64,000 bases of DNA from Sophora flavescens (Eukaryota; Streptophyta; Magnoliopsida; Fabales; Fabaceae). How positions within the stretch are numbered: position 1 is the first letter of the stretch; every line of letters begins with the position of its first letter. The stretch is from the NCBI GenBank assembly GCA_030762895.1, contig CM061065.1, positions 65,766,200-65,830,199 on the forward strand, written 5' to 3'. Below are positions 22,761 to 35,480 of this stretch, piece after piece. A program made the translations under genes and the position numbers. The notes beneath the pieces were generated by a model. The model worked only from the letters and a program-made list of their open reading frames with translations. It made no database searches and was not told where the DNA came from.

Positions 22761-24049
22761 GTTTCTAAATGGCTTTGGTTTTGGATGCTGGACATAAAAT
22801 GCAATTAATTTGAAAAGAGAATTTCAAGTTTATTTTATAATCATGAGAATAATTGCTATGAAAAATCAATTATGTGATTTTGTCTGATTTGGATATCAAT
22901 TAAGTGTGATATTATTTTGGCAATTGATTTCATTAAGATTTTCACTTTAAAATTTATTTAATAATTATAATAATAATAATAAAGTGTTTATTATTACTTT
23001 TTGTTATTAAATATTTTATTTTAAATGTGTGGTATATAGTTATGGTCTTAGTTTATGGTGTTATTTATTTTGGTTAAATGCGACCTGCATGTCGAGATTT
23101 ATTTAAATTTAAATACGACATGCATGTCGTGGCTTTATTTATTTATTTTAAATAAATGTAATTGCTCGAGTTGAAGATGAGGCAACACTAAATGATGACG
23201 TCGTGGGAGAGGCTTGAGAAGCTTGCTCGAGGGTCAAAGAATTGTAATAAATTAGTTATTTAATTCTTGCTTTTTTAGGAGGCCATAACTATATTACCTT
23301 ATCTTATATGTTTATATATAAGATGCATGAAATGTATGGGATGTATATTTTTGTATGTGATGCATGAAATGTATGGATACATGTATGTCTTAAAAGTTAT
23401 ATATCTTTGTTAAATTTATGATAGCATGTATGCATGTATTCTGAGAGACGTCTTGTATGAGATACAACACCGACGAGATCATTTTAATAAAAATCCCTCA
23501 AAAGAAAATATTAAGATTAAAAGCCTTCCAATGCATGGCACTCATCAAGACTAATATCGAATGTGTGTAGGTCCGCCAAAGCAGAGTGTATTTTTCTATA
23601 CTAGTAAGATGCGATGGGACAATTGTAATGTCCAAATGCTATCCATTGGGTCTAACTTAACTAAGCCAAATTCAATAGGATTGAAAGGCTTAGAGGCTTT
23701 TAGTTGGGCTTTAGTCCATGGGATGGATTAGAATAAGAGTTATTCACCCAACTGATCCAAGAGTTATATGAGATGTAACTGGAAGGAGTTTCCTACCTAA
23801 ATAATTAAGTTTTGGGAGATCAGCCAAAGTTGACTCAAAACGAGGTGAAATATGGATCTTGGTCTCACTAGAAAATCTTCCAAATGGATTTTCCGAGTTA
23901 ATGATGAGGGTCATTGATTTTAGTAAAATAATGGGAGCGTATTTAATAAAAGACCTTATTAAATATGTTTTATCATGATACTTATATTCTGCATGTTTCT
24001 GTAATTAGAATTACCATGAAATAAAACACATTAAGTTATTACTGCGATT
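22760..24049 (+). other. Copia leader, continued after Helitron
   Basis: An AT-rich untranslated stretch between the Helitron end and the first Copia gag block. A CGACCTGCATGTCG-type phrase occurs twice (near 23,080 and 23,115), and a GATGCATGAAATGTATGG phrase is duplicated near 23,320-23,370. No gene was seen. Confidence 0.5.
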
Positions 24050-24345
24050 TGTCCTTAAGAAAGGCAAGTATCCATAATTAAATTTCTGGACTGGTACAGG
24101 ATTTTGAGGATTGACCTCAAGTACGAGAAAGAGCTGTATGTTCTTGAGCAAATGATTCCTAAGCAACAAGTTCTAGGATCGAAAAGATGCTTACGAGAAG
24201 CATCAAGTCGATGTCCTAGATTTAGGATTCCTCATGCTTGCAACCATGAAGGCGCGTAATATGATCATGCACCTCATGATGCTCTGTTAAGAGCATGCAA
24301 TGCATAAGAACAACAAGTCATCCCAACCTTTTTTCAGTTGCGAAC
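24050..24345 (+). pseudogene. Copia gag, 5' part (split by Tekay insertion)
   Basis: Frames in this stretch read as a Copia gag N-terminal block (the WYR.LRI.LKYEKELYVLEQ.IP pattern). In this family that pattern follows the NFL-D--W start and precedes the DAL..SC..A..M region. Stops and frame changes are present. It breaks at CGAAC (24,341-24,345), which is repeated at 35,034-35,038, where gag sequence resumes. Confidence 0.6.
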
Positions 24346-27300
24346 TGTGACACCCCTTCCTTGGGGTATCACATTTAAGAAACCCGTTGAGAAAATAAAA
24401 CTTAAAATATTGCTGGTTACTTTCGGAAAATATTATTTTCTATTATCCTCAACTTTACTCGAAAATGATTACGAAGTTTTTTTTTAATTTCTCCATACAA
24501 ACAAACATCATGTATATATACATATATCCATCATTAACTGTTTCATTAGGACCTTTATAATAATAGGTCATTTCCCAAAGTCATAACATAAGTTTATGAA
24601 GACATAACTATAACGTAGCGGTAGTCTGGCACCACAACTCAACAAGGATGGCTCTCAGTAGCCAAATCTACATACTAACAAAAATACCATTACCACTCTC
24701 GAAACTATTGAAGTGTCAGGATATATAAGTTCCTGATCTACAAGAAAACCAAGAAGTAACTAGAGAGGTGGTAAAGGTATCTCCACAGCCAAAATCTGAT
24801 ACGTATGTGATGTAGGTCCTGAATTAGTACCCTCAATGATACAAACCGGTCCGGTGTAACCCGGATTGATCACCCAAGTCCCACCATCGTCGGCATTCAC
24901 ACAGGTCAAGGATTTGATCCTTAAGTACGACAGATTCATCCCCTCGGGGTTCATCTGTACTCATATATATATATATATATATAAAACGTAGTAGGAACCC
25001 GATAAGAAAACATACAAGGGTGAGATACCAATATATGAGTTTTGATAAGATAACCACATGCGCGACACACAAAACAACATATTCATGATATTCACAACAC
25101 ATGGAAATTATCCAACAACATAATAATTTTGTCAATGGGATTCATACCTGACAGTCATCGCGGTTTTATAAAAATGCATGACACTTCAATATTCAGGCTC
25201 TAATTTTATACCTAATCTCCAAAGATCCCAAAACTTCGTTTCGTTTGAGCAGATCAAGCTCTTTACATGGACCATTGTCAACGAAAGAATCAATGTCCAA
25301 CAAATATATAACACATTGGCCAACACACAGGACACAATGGTTACTGCGCAAATAGATATGACACATTGGCCAACACACAGGACACAATGGTCATAGTGAT
25401 AAATGGAAACATTGTCCATAACACATTGACCAACACACAAGACACAATGGTTATCGCGATAAATGGAAATATTGTCCATTAAGATACATTGGCCAACACA
25501 CCAGGACTCAATGATCTATAATTTAACACATGGAACGCCTGCCAAATAATGCATGAGAAAAAATTTATTCTCGCCTCGTTTTCTTTTTCGTTACATTCTT
25601 CCATTGTCGAAGCTCAAAGGCTCACGACCATGCTTAATTTAATATTAAGACTTTTTCACTTTAAACAAAAACAGGACACACCAGTCCAAGTGTTTTAAAA
25701 TCAACACAGGACACAAAGTCCGAGTGCTCAATCGCAAAGACCTAAACTAATGCACCAGTCTTAGGCTTGCGGATATGGGATACACAGTCACCATATCAAT
25801 TATAGGACACACCAGTCCACAAAACTTTTACAGTACACACCAGTCCACTAGCACGGATCCATGATCCACGTGTTAACAGAACACTAGAATTCTGACGTCT
25901 CGGTTACTAGGTTTACTTTTCCTCTTTAAAACATTTCGCTCAGTGAAACAACAAATACAAAACCAAACCTCCGAAAACTTATCCAAGTTTAATAGAATTA
26001 TTTTCACTGAATAAAGCTCCTTTACATAAATTCTTTTCCTCTAAAATCGTTTATAAAACGTTAAATCATAGATAAATTCTTTTTTCTCCCAATTACTTCA
26101 CTCTTGAAAATCGTTCTCATAAAAACATCAACTCTTTAAAAGTCCTTTCTAAATAGATTCATAAAAAAAATAAAATCGTTTTCATATTATTATTGAATTT
26201 ATTTTGGAAAAAGCGTTGCTTGTGAAATTTTTTTACAGTTCTGCCCTTACTGTCACTCATTGAGTCATCTTTCACTGATTTTTCCACTTTATTCAACTTT
26301 CCACAATTTAATCACTTTGATTAAATATAGAAGCTTATCAAGCTTTTATCCTCAAATTAAATTGAACAATAACCACTGTCAGGTTTCTTAGTCCATCGCT
26401 CAACAACAAATAAATTCAATACAACACAGTATAGAATACATCACAATTATTGCATGCATTACAGTTATAACTTTTAAATAAAATTATAACCACACAATTA
26501 AATAAATCACACCAAACATATAACTAATTAAACAATAAATAATTTTAAAACCACAGAACACCACAGCGGAAAAATTACAGACAACACTAAGATAGCATAT
26601 AGCTATCTAAAACTCCTCGGGTGAACTCCCCCTACCTCGTGAAGATTTCAAGTTTCCTTCCACGAAGTGTTTTCCGATTCGTATCCGGTTTCCTCCGCAC
26701 AATTCAGGATAATCAAACAAAGATTTATCCTTCACAACAAATCAACAAATAAATCAATCAAAATTAAACAAACTCATCTAGTTCATATGAACTAGGTTTT
26801 GACCTTCATAAGATTTCTAGGCTAGGGATGTTAAAGTTTAATAATCTCTTGGATTAATGGTCCTTAAGCATGATAAAGACAAAATCAATGATCATTTGTC
26901 AAAGATTTGAATCAAAACTCACCTAACCAACATAGCTAGGGTTTCGCCCTTATGAATAAAATAGGCTAGGATTTGATTTGGTTCTCAAATAACTTGGATT
27001 CTATAATTATAAGGATTAAAGAGATGAAATCAAGTATCATTTAACAAAAATTGAAGCAAAACCCATTTACACAAAAAAAACCTAGGGTTTCGGCCATTCA
27101 TGGAGAAATAAGGAGGAAATTTCTTTTGGGTTCATGCTTCTAGATGATCAATATAAGCATCATGATGAGTTCATAGCAATTGGTTTCAAATAAATTGGAT
27201 TTTTCTACAATTTTCTAGAGATTTTTTAAGAAAGCTTCATGAAAATGGAAGATTAATTATGATTCATGGCTTAAACCAACAAAATGAATGAAAAAGAAGA

Positions 27301-28237
27301 CATGATTGATCATGGAGAGAAGAGATTACCTCTTATTGATGTGAAATAGGGATGAAGATTATTAAGTTCTTCACAAAATAGCTTAAGTGTTCTTGAACTT
27401 TTTGGAGAGAAAATGGTTTCTATGTTAATGAAGTTGACAAGAATAGAAGAAAATTGCCTAAGTGTGGGTTAAAGGAGGTGGGCAGCGCACATAAGTGGGG
27501 AGTGAGGGGTAGTTTTGTCCATAAAAAATTTCCTTGGGGACAAAACGCTAAAAATACATAGGGATAAACCTGTAATTTCCATTAAAGTCGAAGGACATTT
27601 CACTCCTAAAGTAATCATGACAAATGAGTGGTCATGGTTGAAGGAGATGTGGCTGAATTTTACACCACAAAAAGGATGATGAAGCAAATTTGGTAATGTC
27701 TTGCCTTAACCATGGTTAACATTTAACTAAGATAGGTTAGGTTAAGGGTATTTTGGTATTTTCACTTAAAAGATATGATTACTTGCAGTTAATGCATCAT
27801 AAATGCTTGGTGAGTCATGGTGGTGACTCACCCCATGACTCAGCTCCTCTGGTGTCTGTTGTGTCTCTACACATCCATTCTCGACTCCGTCGAGTACTCG
27901 TTTGTCGATAATACGTCCGAATAAGTATAATAACTTATTTATTTTGAAAATTTTCAAAATAACCTATATCATTGGAAATGGAATATAAAATCTAACCATT
28001 TCATTCTCGAGTCAAAATTAGGATTTCTGATCAGTAAAATTTTACTGTCAGTGAAAACGTAGACCGGTTTCCGTCTGAATTTTCAACCCAAAATTTAACT
28101 GTAACCTTATAAAAATAAGTATAATATGAATATGAATTTGGTTTTCCCAAAATTATTTTCTAAGTCTTGGATAAAAATATAAACATTTATATATTTATTA
28201 CCGATATTAGAAAGTAGTGAAAAATCGGGGTGTTATA
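24346..28237 (-). repeat. 3' LTR of Tekay element (left copy)
   Basis: 3,892 bp. It carries four copies of an ACACATTGGCCAACACACAG-type motif at 25,311, 25,361, 25,421 and 25,485 (50-64 bp apart), where the partner LTR has two. It lacks about 110 bp present in the partner near 31,360-31,470. The (AT)n at 24,965-24,982 is much shorter than in the partner. Confidence 0.92.
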
Positions 28238-31012
28238 TTACTACCCCACTAAAAAAAATTCGTCCTCGAAATTTCGTGACTCAAAACTAAACAGGATTTT
28301 ATACTCTCATCTTAACCTTAAGACCCTGCATTGAATTTCCCGTTTCTTTATTTCCTCTTATTTAATAACTCGATAACATAATTTATTCTTATGTCGTTCT
28401 ATTTATCTTCATTATCCTCAACCTCTCATATTAGTCTATCACACTCAAAGGACATAATCAAAACTTAATCACTTCTCTTCTCAACACTGCTCCACTAGAA
28501 AACCTTATTCCAATCATCTAACTCTCACAATTATCACCAAGATCAACAATACCTTTACAGCAACATACATCAACTTCCTACTCGAAGTATCCAATCATAG
28601 TCTTAGTCCTTTTTTATTATACTTCACCACTCCAATTTATATCACCTCACACATCTCAACCTCAAAATAACTCTATTGTACCTCTTAATGAAATTAAAAC
28701 CAAAAGAGATCACATATGGTAGAATTATCTAACTCTTAAATTTTGAACTTTTATAACAACTTAGTTTTATCCAAGAACTCCACTTTTCCGCTCACATTCA
28801 GCTTAGGTAAAACTACTATAAACACTTTCCTGTAAATCTTCAAACTCATACAACCCATCTTAACTACGGATAGTGATCATTACCTTAGATTCCTTAATGA
28901 TACTCTACCTTGATCATAATAAGATCTATTGAAATTGACTTACTTAATGACATTGAGCTTAGGGTTCTCATCTTACCAGTCACATCTATACCTCAACAAA
29001 TTCCTATCTCCTCTTGTTTATCCTACTATAGGGATGACAATAATTAGGTACCACACTTACTCCCAGCTAACATTCTAAAGATAGGTCGTCTCTTACTTTC
29101 CCATCGAGTTGAGGGTGATCAGTTGGACTTAGCCTCAACTTGGTCCTTAACACTTATAGCAAATTTCACCGACAAACGTTGGTAAACTTTGGATCTTCAT
29201 TTGGAACAATGTTGGAAGATACTCCATGAAGCGTGTTCAGTTCTCTGATACCTATTTTGGTTAACTTCTTCGTTGTATAGCGGATATTAAAAGATAAGAA
29301 AGGTGCCTCCCTCGTTAGCTTGACATCGATCACCCAAAACGAATGAAAACTCTTAGAGATCCTCGGTAAACCCACAACAAAATCCGTTGCGATGCTATCA
29401 TCTTAACCAGTGAGGTCTCATACGCCAAATTATTTTCTTAGTATACTCAACTAACTCTGATATCGTGATATGAATCAAAGAACCATCATCATAACTTATG
29501 AGATAGGTCACACGTTAATGACGTTTGGAAAAATATGTAGGATAAAGTTGATCAAAGGTGACAAGTCCTTTCGAACTACTATAAGACATGGTCTTGAAGA
29601 TTATGACAAGTATCGGAAATATACAAGAATTTTCATTATGTACTAAGATTCTCCAATAGGTTCGTGAGTGTAAAAATGCCCGGTACATCCTTACAAACAC
29701 GACTCTACTAAAATTTCTCCTTCCATAAGAACTGCTAGTGTATCGGGAAAATCACAAGATGGATAATCCTTAACACCAACAGGAAAACAGTATGGCAAAA
29801 TAACAACTTTAAAAGGAAAACAGTCTGGCTAAATTCCAGACTGGATCACATCTACCAAAAGTAAAAGTGACTAGAGTAAGTTTTTTCGGCAAGAAACTTC
29901 TATTATCAAGAAGTCATCTGTTTTACACAACTCAAGAAATACTCATAACATATTTCAACGGAATATGAAAATATCCAGACTATCAAAACCAATAGATAAG
30001 TCATGATAGACATTAAATTAAGGTCAGAAAAATGAGTTTGGCACGTACAAAACATACCGCCGTGATTGTCTAATACAACCATAAGGACTCCGGAGAAAAT
30101 TGTCATTCTATAAGTTCATAAATGATTGAATAGCACAGTTAAGAGTTTCTTAATCATGAGACACTCACCTAAGGTTGAAGATTTAAATATATTCGCCTTG
30201 GTTCCAACAAGCACAAAGGTCTTTCCAGACAGGCTTAGTATGGTCACCCTGAATCGGGACGATCACGGACAACTGGATCAGTCTCTCAGACATACGAAGA
30301 GTTGATCTTTCCTCATAAGCTGAGTTAACGGCACAAAATCTTAAATAGGTCCTCACTCCAATCTGGTGATAACTCGTCCTCAAGTCGATCTTTAAGTAGA
30401 CAACAACTCCTCACGAGTGATCTATCAAATCAACTATGCATGGTAGAGAATACTTGTTCATAATCGTCACTTTGTTGAGTTTTCATAAATCCATGTGGAG
30501 TTTCAAACCTTCCCACAACATTGGTACTTCCTATGGAAAATACTCGGTCTAGCAAACTGTTTAGACCATAGATCTTCCAGTTTGAATCGAGTAGTCTAAT
30601 TCGATTAACTTTATAGGCGACATCCTACACAAAGTGATAGAGATCAACCCGAATCTAGAAATTAGATCGATTGAAAACTCAATATCCTTTGCAAACGGCA
30701 AACCTGGAATATTCTCAGAAAATTCTCCCGAAAAATCTTCCACAACAGGTACCTCATTCAAATGTCTGACAAAATCCCAAAGGGATGAACGAACATGTCA
30801 ACATGAACATAAGTACCATTTACTAAACATGAGTTCTCACAAGGTCTCAACCCAATTAGAGCCCATGAAAACATACGTACTTGTGCGTCGACACACATTG
30901 TTTCAACAAAGAAATAATTCAAACAAAGTCCAACTAGAGATCACACAACAAAAACCTAACAGACCTATTCCCCAAGGTTCCTGAAAGACTCGACCAGCTC
31001 TGATACCACTAA
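28238..31012 (-). pseudogene. Tekay pol relic: PR-RT junction, RT, integrase
   Basis: Read on the minus strand from the primer site (30,997-31,008, complement of TGGTATCAGAGC). About 30,761-30,561 carries the PR-RT linker (PVVEDFSGEFSENIPGLP, then VEFSIDL-like and YRMSP-like words). About 30,480-30,420 has the RT start LNKVTIMNKYSLPCIVDLI, and 30,383-30,320 has LRTSYHQIGVR. About 29,400-29,166 has the integrase words ATDFVVGLPRISK and LHGVSSNIVPNEDPKFTNV. Gag, most of the protease and the RT YVDD core are missing or unreadable, and many stops intervene. The polypurine tract lies at about 28,243-28,267. Confidence 0.75.
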
Positions 31013-31752
31013 TGCGACACCCCCTCCTTGGGGTATCACATTTAAGAAACCCGTTGCGGAAAATAAAACTTAAAATATGGCTGGTTGCTTTCGGAAAATA
31101 TAATTTTCTATTATCCTTAACTTTACTCGAAAATGATTACGAAGTTTTTTTTGTCTTTCTCCATACAAACAAACGTCATGTATATATACATATATCCATC
31201 ATTAACTATTTCATTAGGACCTTTATAATAACAGGTCATTTCCCAGAGTCATAACATAGGAATATAAAGACATAACTATAACGTAGTGATAGTCTGGCAC
31301 CACAACTCAACAAGGATGGCTCTCAATAGCCAAATCTACATAATAACAAAAATACCATTACCTTAAAAAAAGATACTAAAAATCCTACAACTGGTCATTA
31401 CTAATAATTACCATTGGGAAGACCTCCATGGTTCTCCCTACCTGTCGGGATATCCGGTGAGGATACCTCTACTCTCAGAACTATGGAAGTGTCAGGATAT
31501 ATAAGTTCCTGATCTAAAAGAAAACCACGAAGTAACCAGAGAAGTGGTAAAGGTATCTCCACAGCCAAAATATGGTACGTATGTGATGTAGGTCCTGAAT
31601 TAGTACCCTCAATGATACAAAATGGTTCGGTGTAAGTGGCACTCCGAGCTTCCGGATTGATCATCCAAGCCCCACCATCGTCTGCATTCACATGGGTCAA
31701 GGATCTGATCCTTGAGTACGACAGATTCATCCCCTCGGAGTTCATTTGTACT

Positions 31753-31801
<49 letters not shown>

Positions 31802-34800
31802 ACACACACAACGTAGTAGGAACCCCACAAGAAAACATACAAGGGTGAGATACCAATATATGAGTTTTGATAAAATAGCCATATGCACGACACACAAAAC
31901 AACATATTCATTATATTCACAACATATGGAAATTATTCAACATCGTAATAATTTTGTCAATGGGATTCATACCCGACAGTCATCACGATTTTATGAAAAT
32001 GCATGACACTTCAATATTTAGGCTCTAATTTGATACCTAATCTCCGAAGATCCCAAAACTTCGTTTCGTTTAAGCAGATCAAGCTATTTACATGGACCAT
32101 TGTCAACGAAAGAATCAATGTGCAACAAATATATAACACATTGGCCAACACATAGGACACAATGGTTATCGTGATAAATGGAAATATTGTCCATTAAGAT
32201 ACATTGGCCAACACACCAGGACTCAATGATCTATAATTTAACACATGGCACGTTTTCCAAATAATGCATGAGTAAAAATTTTATTCTCGTCTCGTTTTCT
32301 TTTTCGATACATTATTCCCTTGTCGAAGCTCAAAGGCTCATGACCATGCTTAATTTAATATTAAGACTTTTTCACTTTAAACAAACACAGGACACACCAG
32401 TCCATGGGTTTTAAACTCAACATAGGACACACATTCTGAGTGCTCAATCGCAAAGACTTAAACCGATGCACCAGTCTTAGGCTCGCGGATATGGGATACA
32501 CAATCACCATATCAATTATAGGACACACCAGGCCACAAAACTTTTACAGGACACACCTGTCCACTAAGATGGATCCATGATCCACGTGTTGACAGAACAC
32601 TAGAATTCCGATGTCTGGGTTACTATGTTCACTTTTCCTTTTTAAAACATTTCGCTCAGTGGAAAAACAAATACAAAACCAAACCTCCGAAAACTTATCT
32701 AAGTTTAACGGAATTATTTTCACTGAATAAAACTCCTTACAGAAATTTTTCCCGTTAAAATCGTTTATAAAACGTTAAATCGCAGATAAATTCCTTTTTC
32801 TCCCAATTACTTCATTCTTGAAAATCGTTCTCATAAAAAAAATCAACTATTTAAAAGTACTTTCTAAATAGATTCATAAAAAAAAAAAACCGTTTTCTCA
32901 AAAGTTTGCGGTAAAAATACTTTTATAACTCAAAATGACTTTTCTGTTGTAAATAATTATTCCGACGTCGATGTTACATTGTTTTACTAACTTAATTACT
33001 TTAAATAACATTTTATATTATTATTGAATTTATTTTGGAAAAATGTTTCCTGTGAAACTTTTTCACAGTTCCGCCTTTACTGTCACTCATTGACTCATCT
33101 TTCACTTATTTTTCGACTTTTATTCAACTTTCCACAATTTAATCACTTTGATTAAATATATAAGCTTATCAAGTTTTTATCCTCAAATTAAATTGAACAC
33201 TAACCACTGTCAGGTTTCTTAGTCCATCACTCAACAGCAGATAAATTCAATACATTCAGTATAGCATACATCACAATTATTGCATGGATCACAGTTATAA
33301 CTTTTAAATAAAATTATAACCACACAATTAAATAAATCACACCAAACATATAACTAATTAAACAATAAATAATTTTAAAACCATAGAACACCACAACAGA
33401 AAAATTACAGACAACACTAAGATAGCATATGGCTATCTCAAACTCCTCAGGTAAACTCCCCTTACCTCTTGAAGATTTCAAGTTTCCTTCCACGAAGTGT
33501 TTTGATTCATATCCGGTTTCCTCCTCACAATTCAGGATAATCAAACAAAGATTTATCCTTCACAACAAATATACAAATTAATCAATCAAAATGAAACAAA
33601 CTCATCTAGTTCATATGAACTAGGTTTCAGCCTTCATAAGATTTCTAGGCTAGGGATGTTAAAATTTTATAAACTCTTGGATTAATGATCCTTGAGCATG
33701 ATAAAGACATAATCAATGATCATTTGTCAAAGATTTGAATCAAAACTTACCTAACCAACATAGATAGGGTTTCGGCCCTTATGAATAAAATAGGCTAGGA
33801 TTTAATTTGGTTCTCTAATGACTTGGATTCAATAATCATAAGGATTAAATAGACGAAATCAAGTATCATTTAACAAAAATTGAAGCAAACCCATTTACAC
33901 CAAAAACCTAGGGTTTCGCCCATTCATGGAGAAATAAAGAGGAAATTTCTTTTGGGTTCATGCTTCTAGATGATCAATATATGCATCACGATGAGTTCAT
34001 AGCAATTGGTTTCAACTCAATTGGAATTTTTTACAATTTTCTAGAGATTTTTGAAGAAAGCTTCATGAAAATGGAAGATTATGATTCATGGCATAAACCA
34101 ACAAAATGAATGAAGAAGAAGACATGATTGATCCTGGAGAGAAGAGATTATCTCTTATTGATGAGAAATAGGATGAAGATGATCAAGTTCTTCACAAAAT
34201 ATCTTAAGTGTTCATGAACTTTTTAGATAGAAGAAAATTGCCTAAGTGTGGGTTAAAGGAGGTGGGCAGCGCACATAAGGGGAGGGGGGTGAGGGGTAGT
34301 TTTGTCCATCAAAAATTGCCTTGGGGACAAAATGGTAAAAATACATAGGGATAAGCATGTAATTTCCTTTAAAGTCCAAGGACATTAAGGACATTTCACA
34401 CCTAAAGTAATCATGACAAATGAGTGGTCATGGTTGAAGGAGATGTGGCTGAATTTTACACCACAAAAAGGATGAAGAAGCAAATTTGGTAATGTCTTGC
34501 CTTAACCATGATTAACATTTAAATAAGATAGGTTAGGTTAAGGATATTTTGGTATTTTCACTTAAAAGACATGATTACTTGCCGTTAATGCTTCATAAAT
34601 TCTTGGCGAGTCATGGTGGTGACTCACCCCGTGACTCAGCTCCTCCAGTGTCTGGTTGTGTCTCTGCACATCCATTCTCCACTCCATCGAGTACTCGTTT
34701 GTCGATAATACATCCGAATAAGTATAATAACTTATTTATTTTGAAAACTTTCAAAATAACCTATATATTTGGAAACGGAATATAAAATCTAACCATTTCA

Positions 34801-35033
34801 TTATCGAGCAAAATTAGGATTTCTGATCAGTAAAATTTTACTGTCAACGAAAACGCAGACCGGTTTCCGTCTGAATTTTCAACCCAAAATTTAACCGTAA
34901 CCTTATAAAAATAAGTATAATATGAATATGACTTTGGTTTTCCCAAAATCATTTTCTAAGTCTCGGATAAAAATATAAACATTTATATATTTATTACCGA
35001 TATTAGAAAGTAGTGAAAAATCAGGGTGTTACA
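31013..35033 (-). repeat. 5' LTR of Tekay element (right copy)
   Basis: 4,021 bp and collinear with 24,346-28,237, except for fewer copies of the ACACATTGG repeat (32,137 and 32,195), an extra segment near 31,360-31,470, another near 32,895-33,005, and an expanded (TA)n at 31,757-31,797. Numerous single-base differences from the partner show the insertion is not recent. Confidence 0.92.
31757..31798. repeat. (TA)n microsatellite in LTR
   Basis: About 20 TA dinucleotides followed by CACACACACA. Confidence 0.95.
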
Positions 35034-35038
35034 CGAAC

Positions 35039-35480
35039 TGACAGAAGGGAAATCCCAATAGTTATGATGTGCCTCATATTATTGAGTACATTAAGAACTT
35101 GGTAAAATGATATTTCCTTTAGGCCAAATGTTGGCTGGTGATATGATCTTGAAATTGTTGCCGGATAGTTATAGTCAAATCGTTGTGAACGATTCTGACA
35201 GACCTCTACTAGAGATTGCATGGAAGTTGAGAATTGTAAAGCAGAGTCTCTATAGCAGAAATAGGTAGACTATTGTGATTGTCTTGAAAGTGGAAGCCTT
35301 AATCCTGGTAAACAAGGAGAAGAACAAGGGCAAGAACAAGTCCAGGTCCAGTACTTGTGTCTTAAGGCTAATATATGCAAGGTTGCAAAGGAAGGCAGTT
35401 TATTTCATTGTGGTTTGACCAGACATTGAAAAACTGCTATAAGGTACAAGAAATAGTATGAGAAAAGAAAGGAAGTACGA
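35039..35480 (+). pseudogene. Copia gag, 3' part
   Basis: Gag sequence resumes after the Tekay insertion. The readable block FPLGQMLAGDMILKLLPDSY followed by SQIV matches the ..L..LP.SY.QF. region of plant Copia gag, and a lysine-rich block near 35,300-35,345 precedes the expected zinc knuckle. Only a degenerate cysteine/histidine cluster is visible at about 35,395-35,440. Several stops are present. Confidence 0.6.

Larger units (their letters stand above)
24346..35033 (-). mobile_element. Tekay-type Ty3/gypsy element, internally deleted
   Basis: Two long LTRs (24,346-28,237 and 31,013-35,033) start TGTGACACC or TGCGACACC and end in TTATA or TTACA. The element is bounded by a perfect duplication CGAAC. 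On the minus strand a tRNA-Met primer site lies beside the right LTR, and the purine tract with the ATTTCGAGGACGAATTT phrase of chromoviruses lies beside the left LTR, fixing the orientation. The internal region is only about 2.8 kb instead of the usual 5-6 kb: gag and most of the protease are absent, while RT and integrase are present as relics. It inserted into the Copia gag. Confidence 0.92.
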
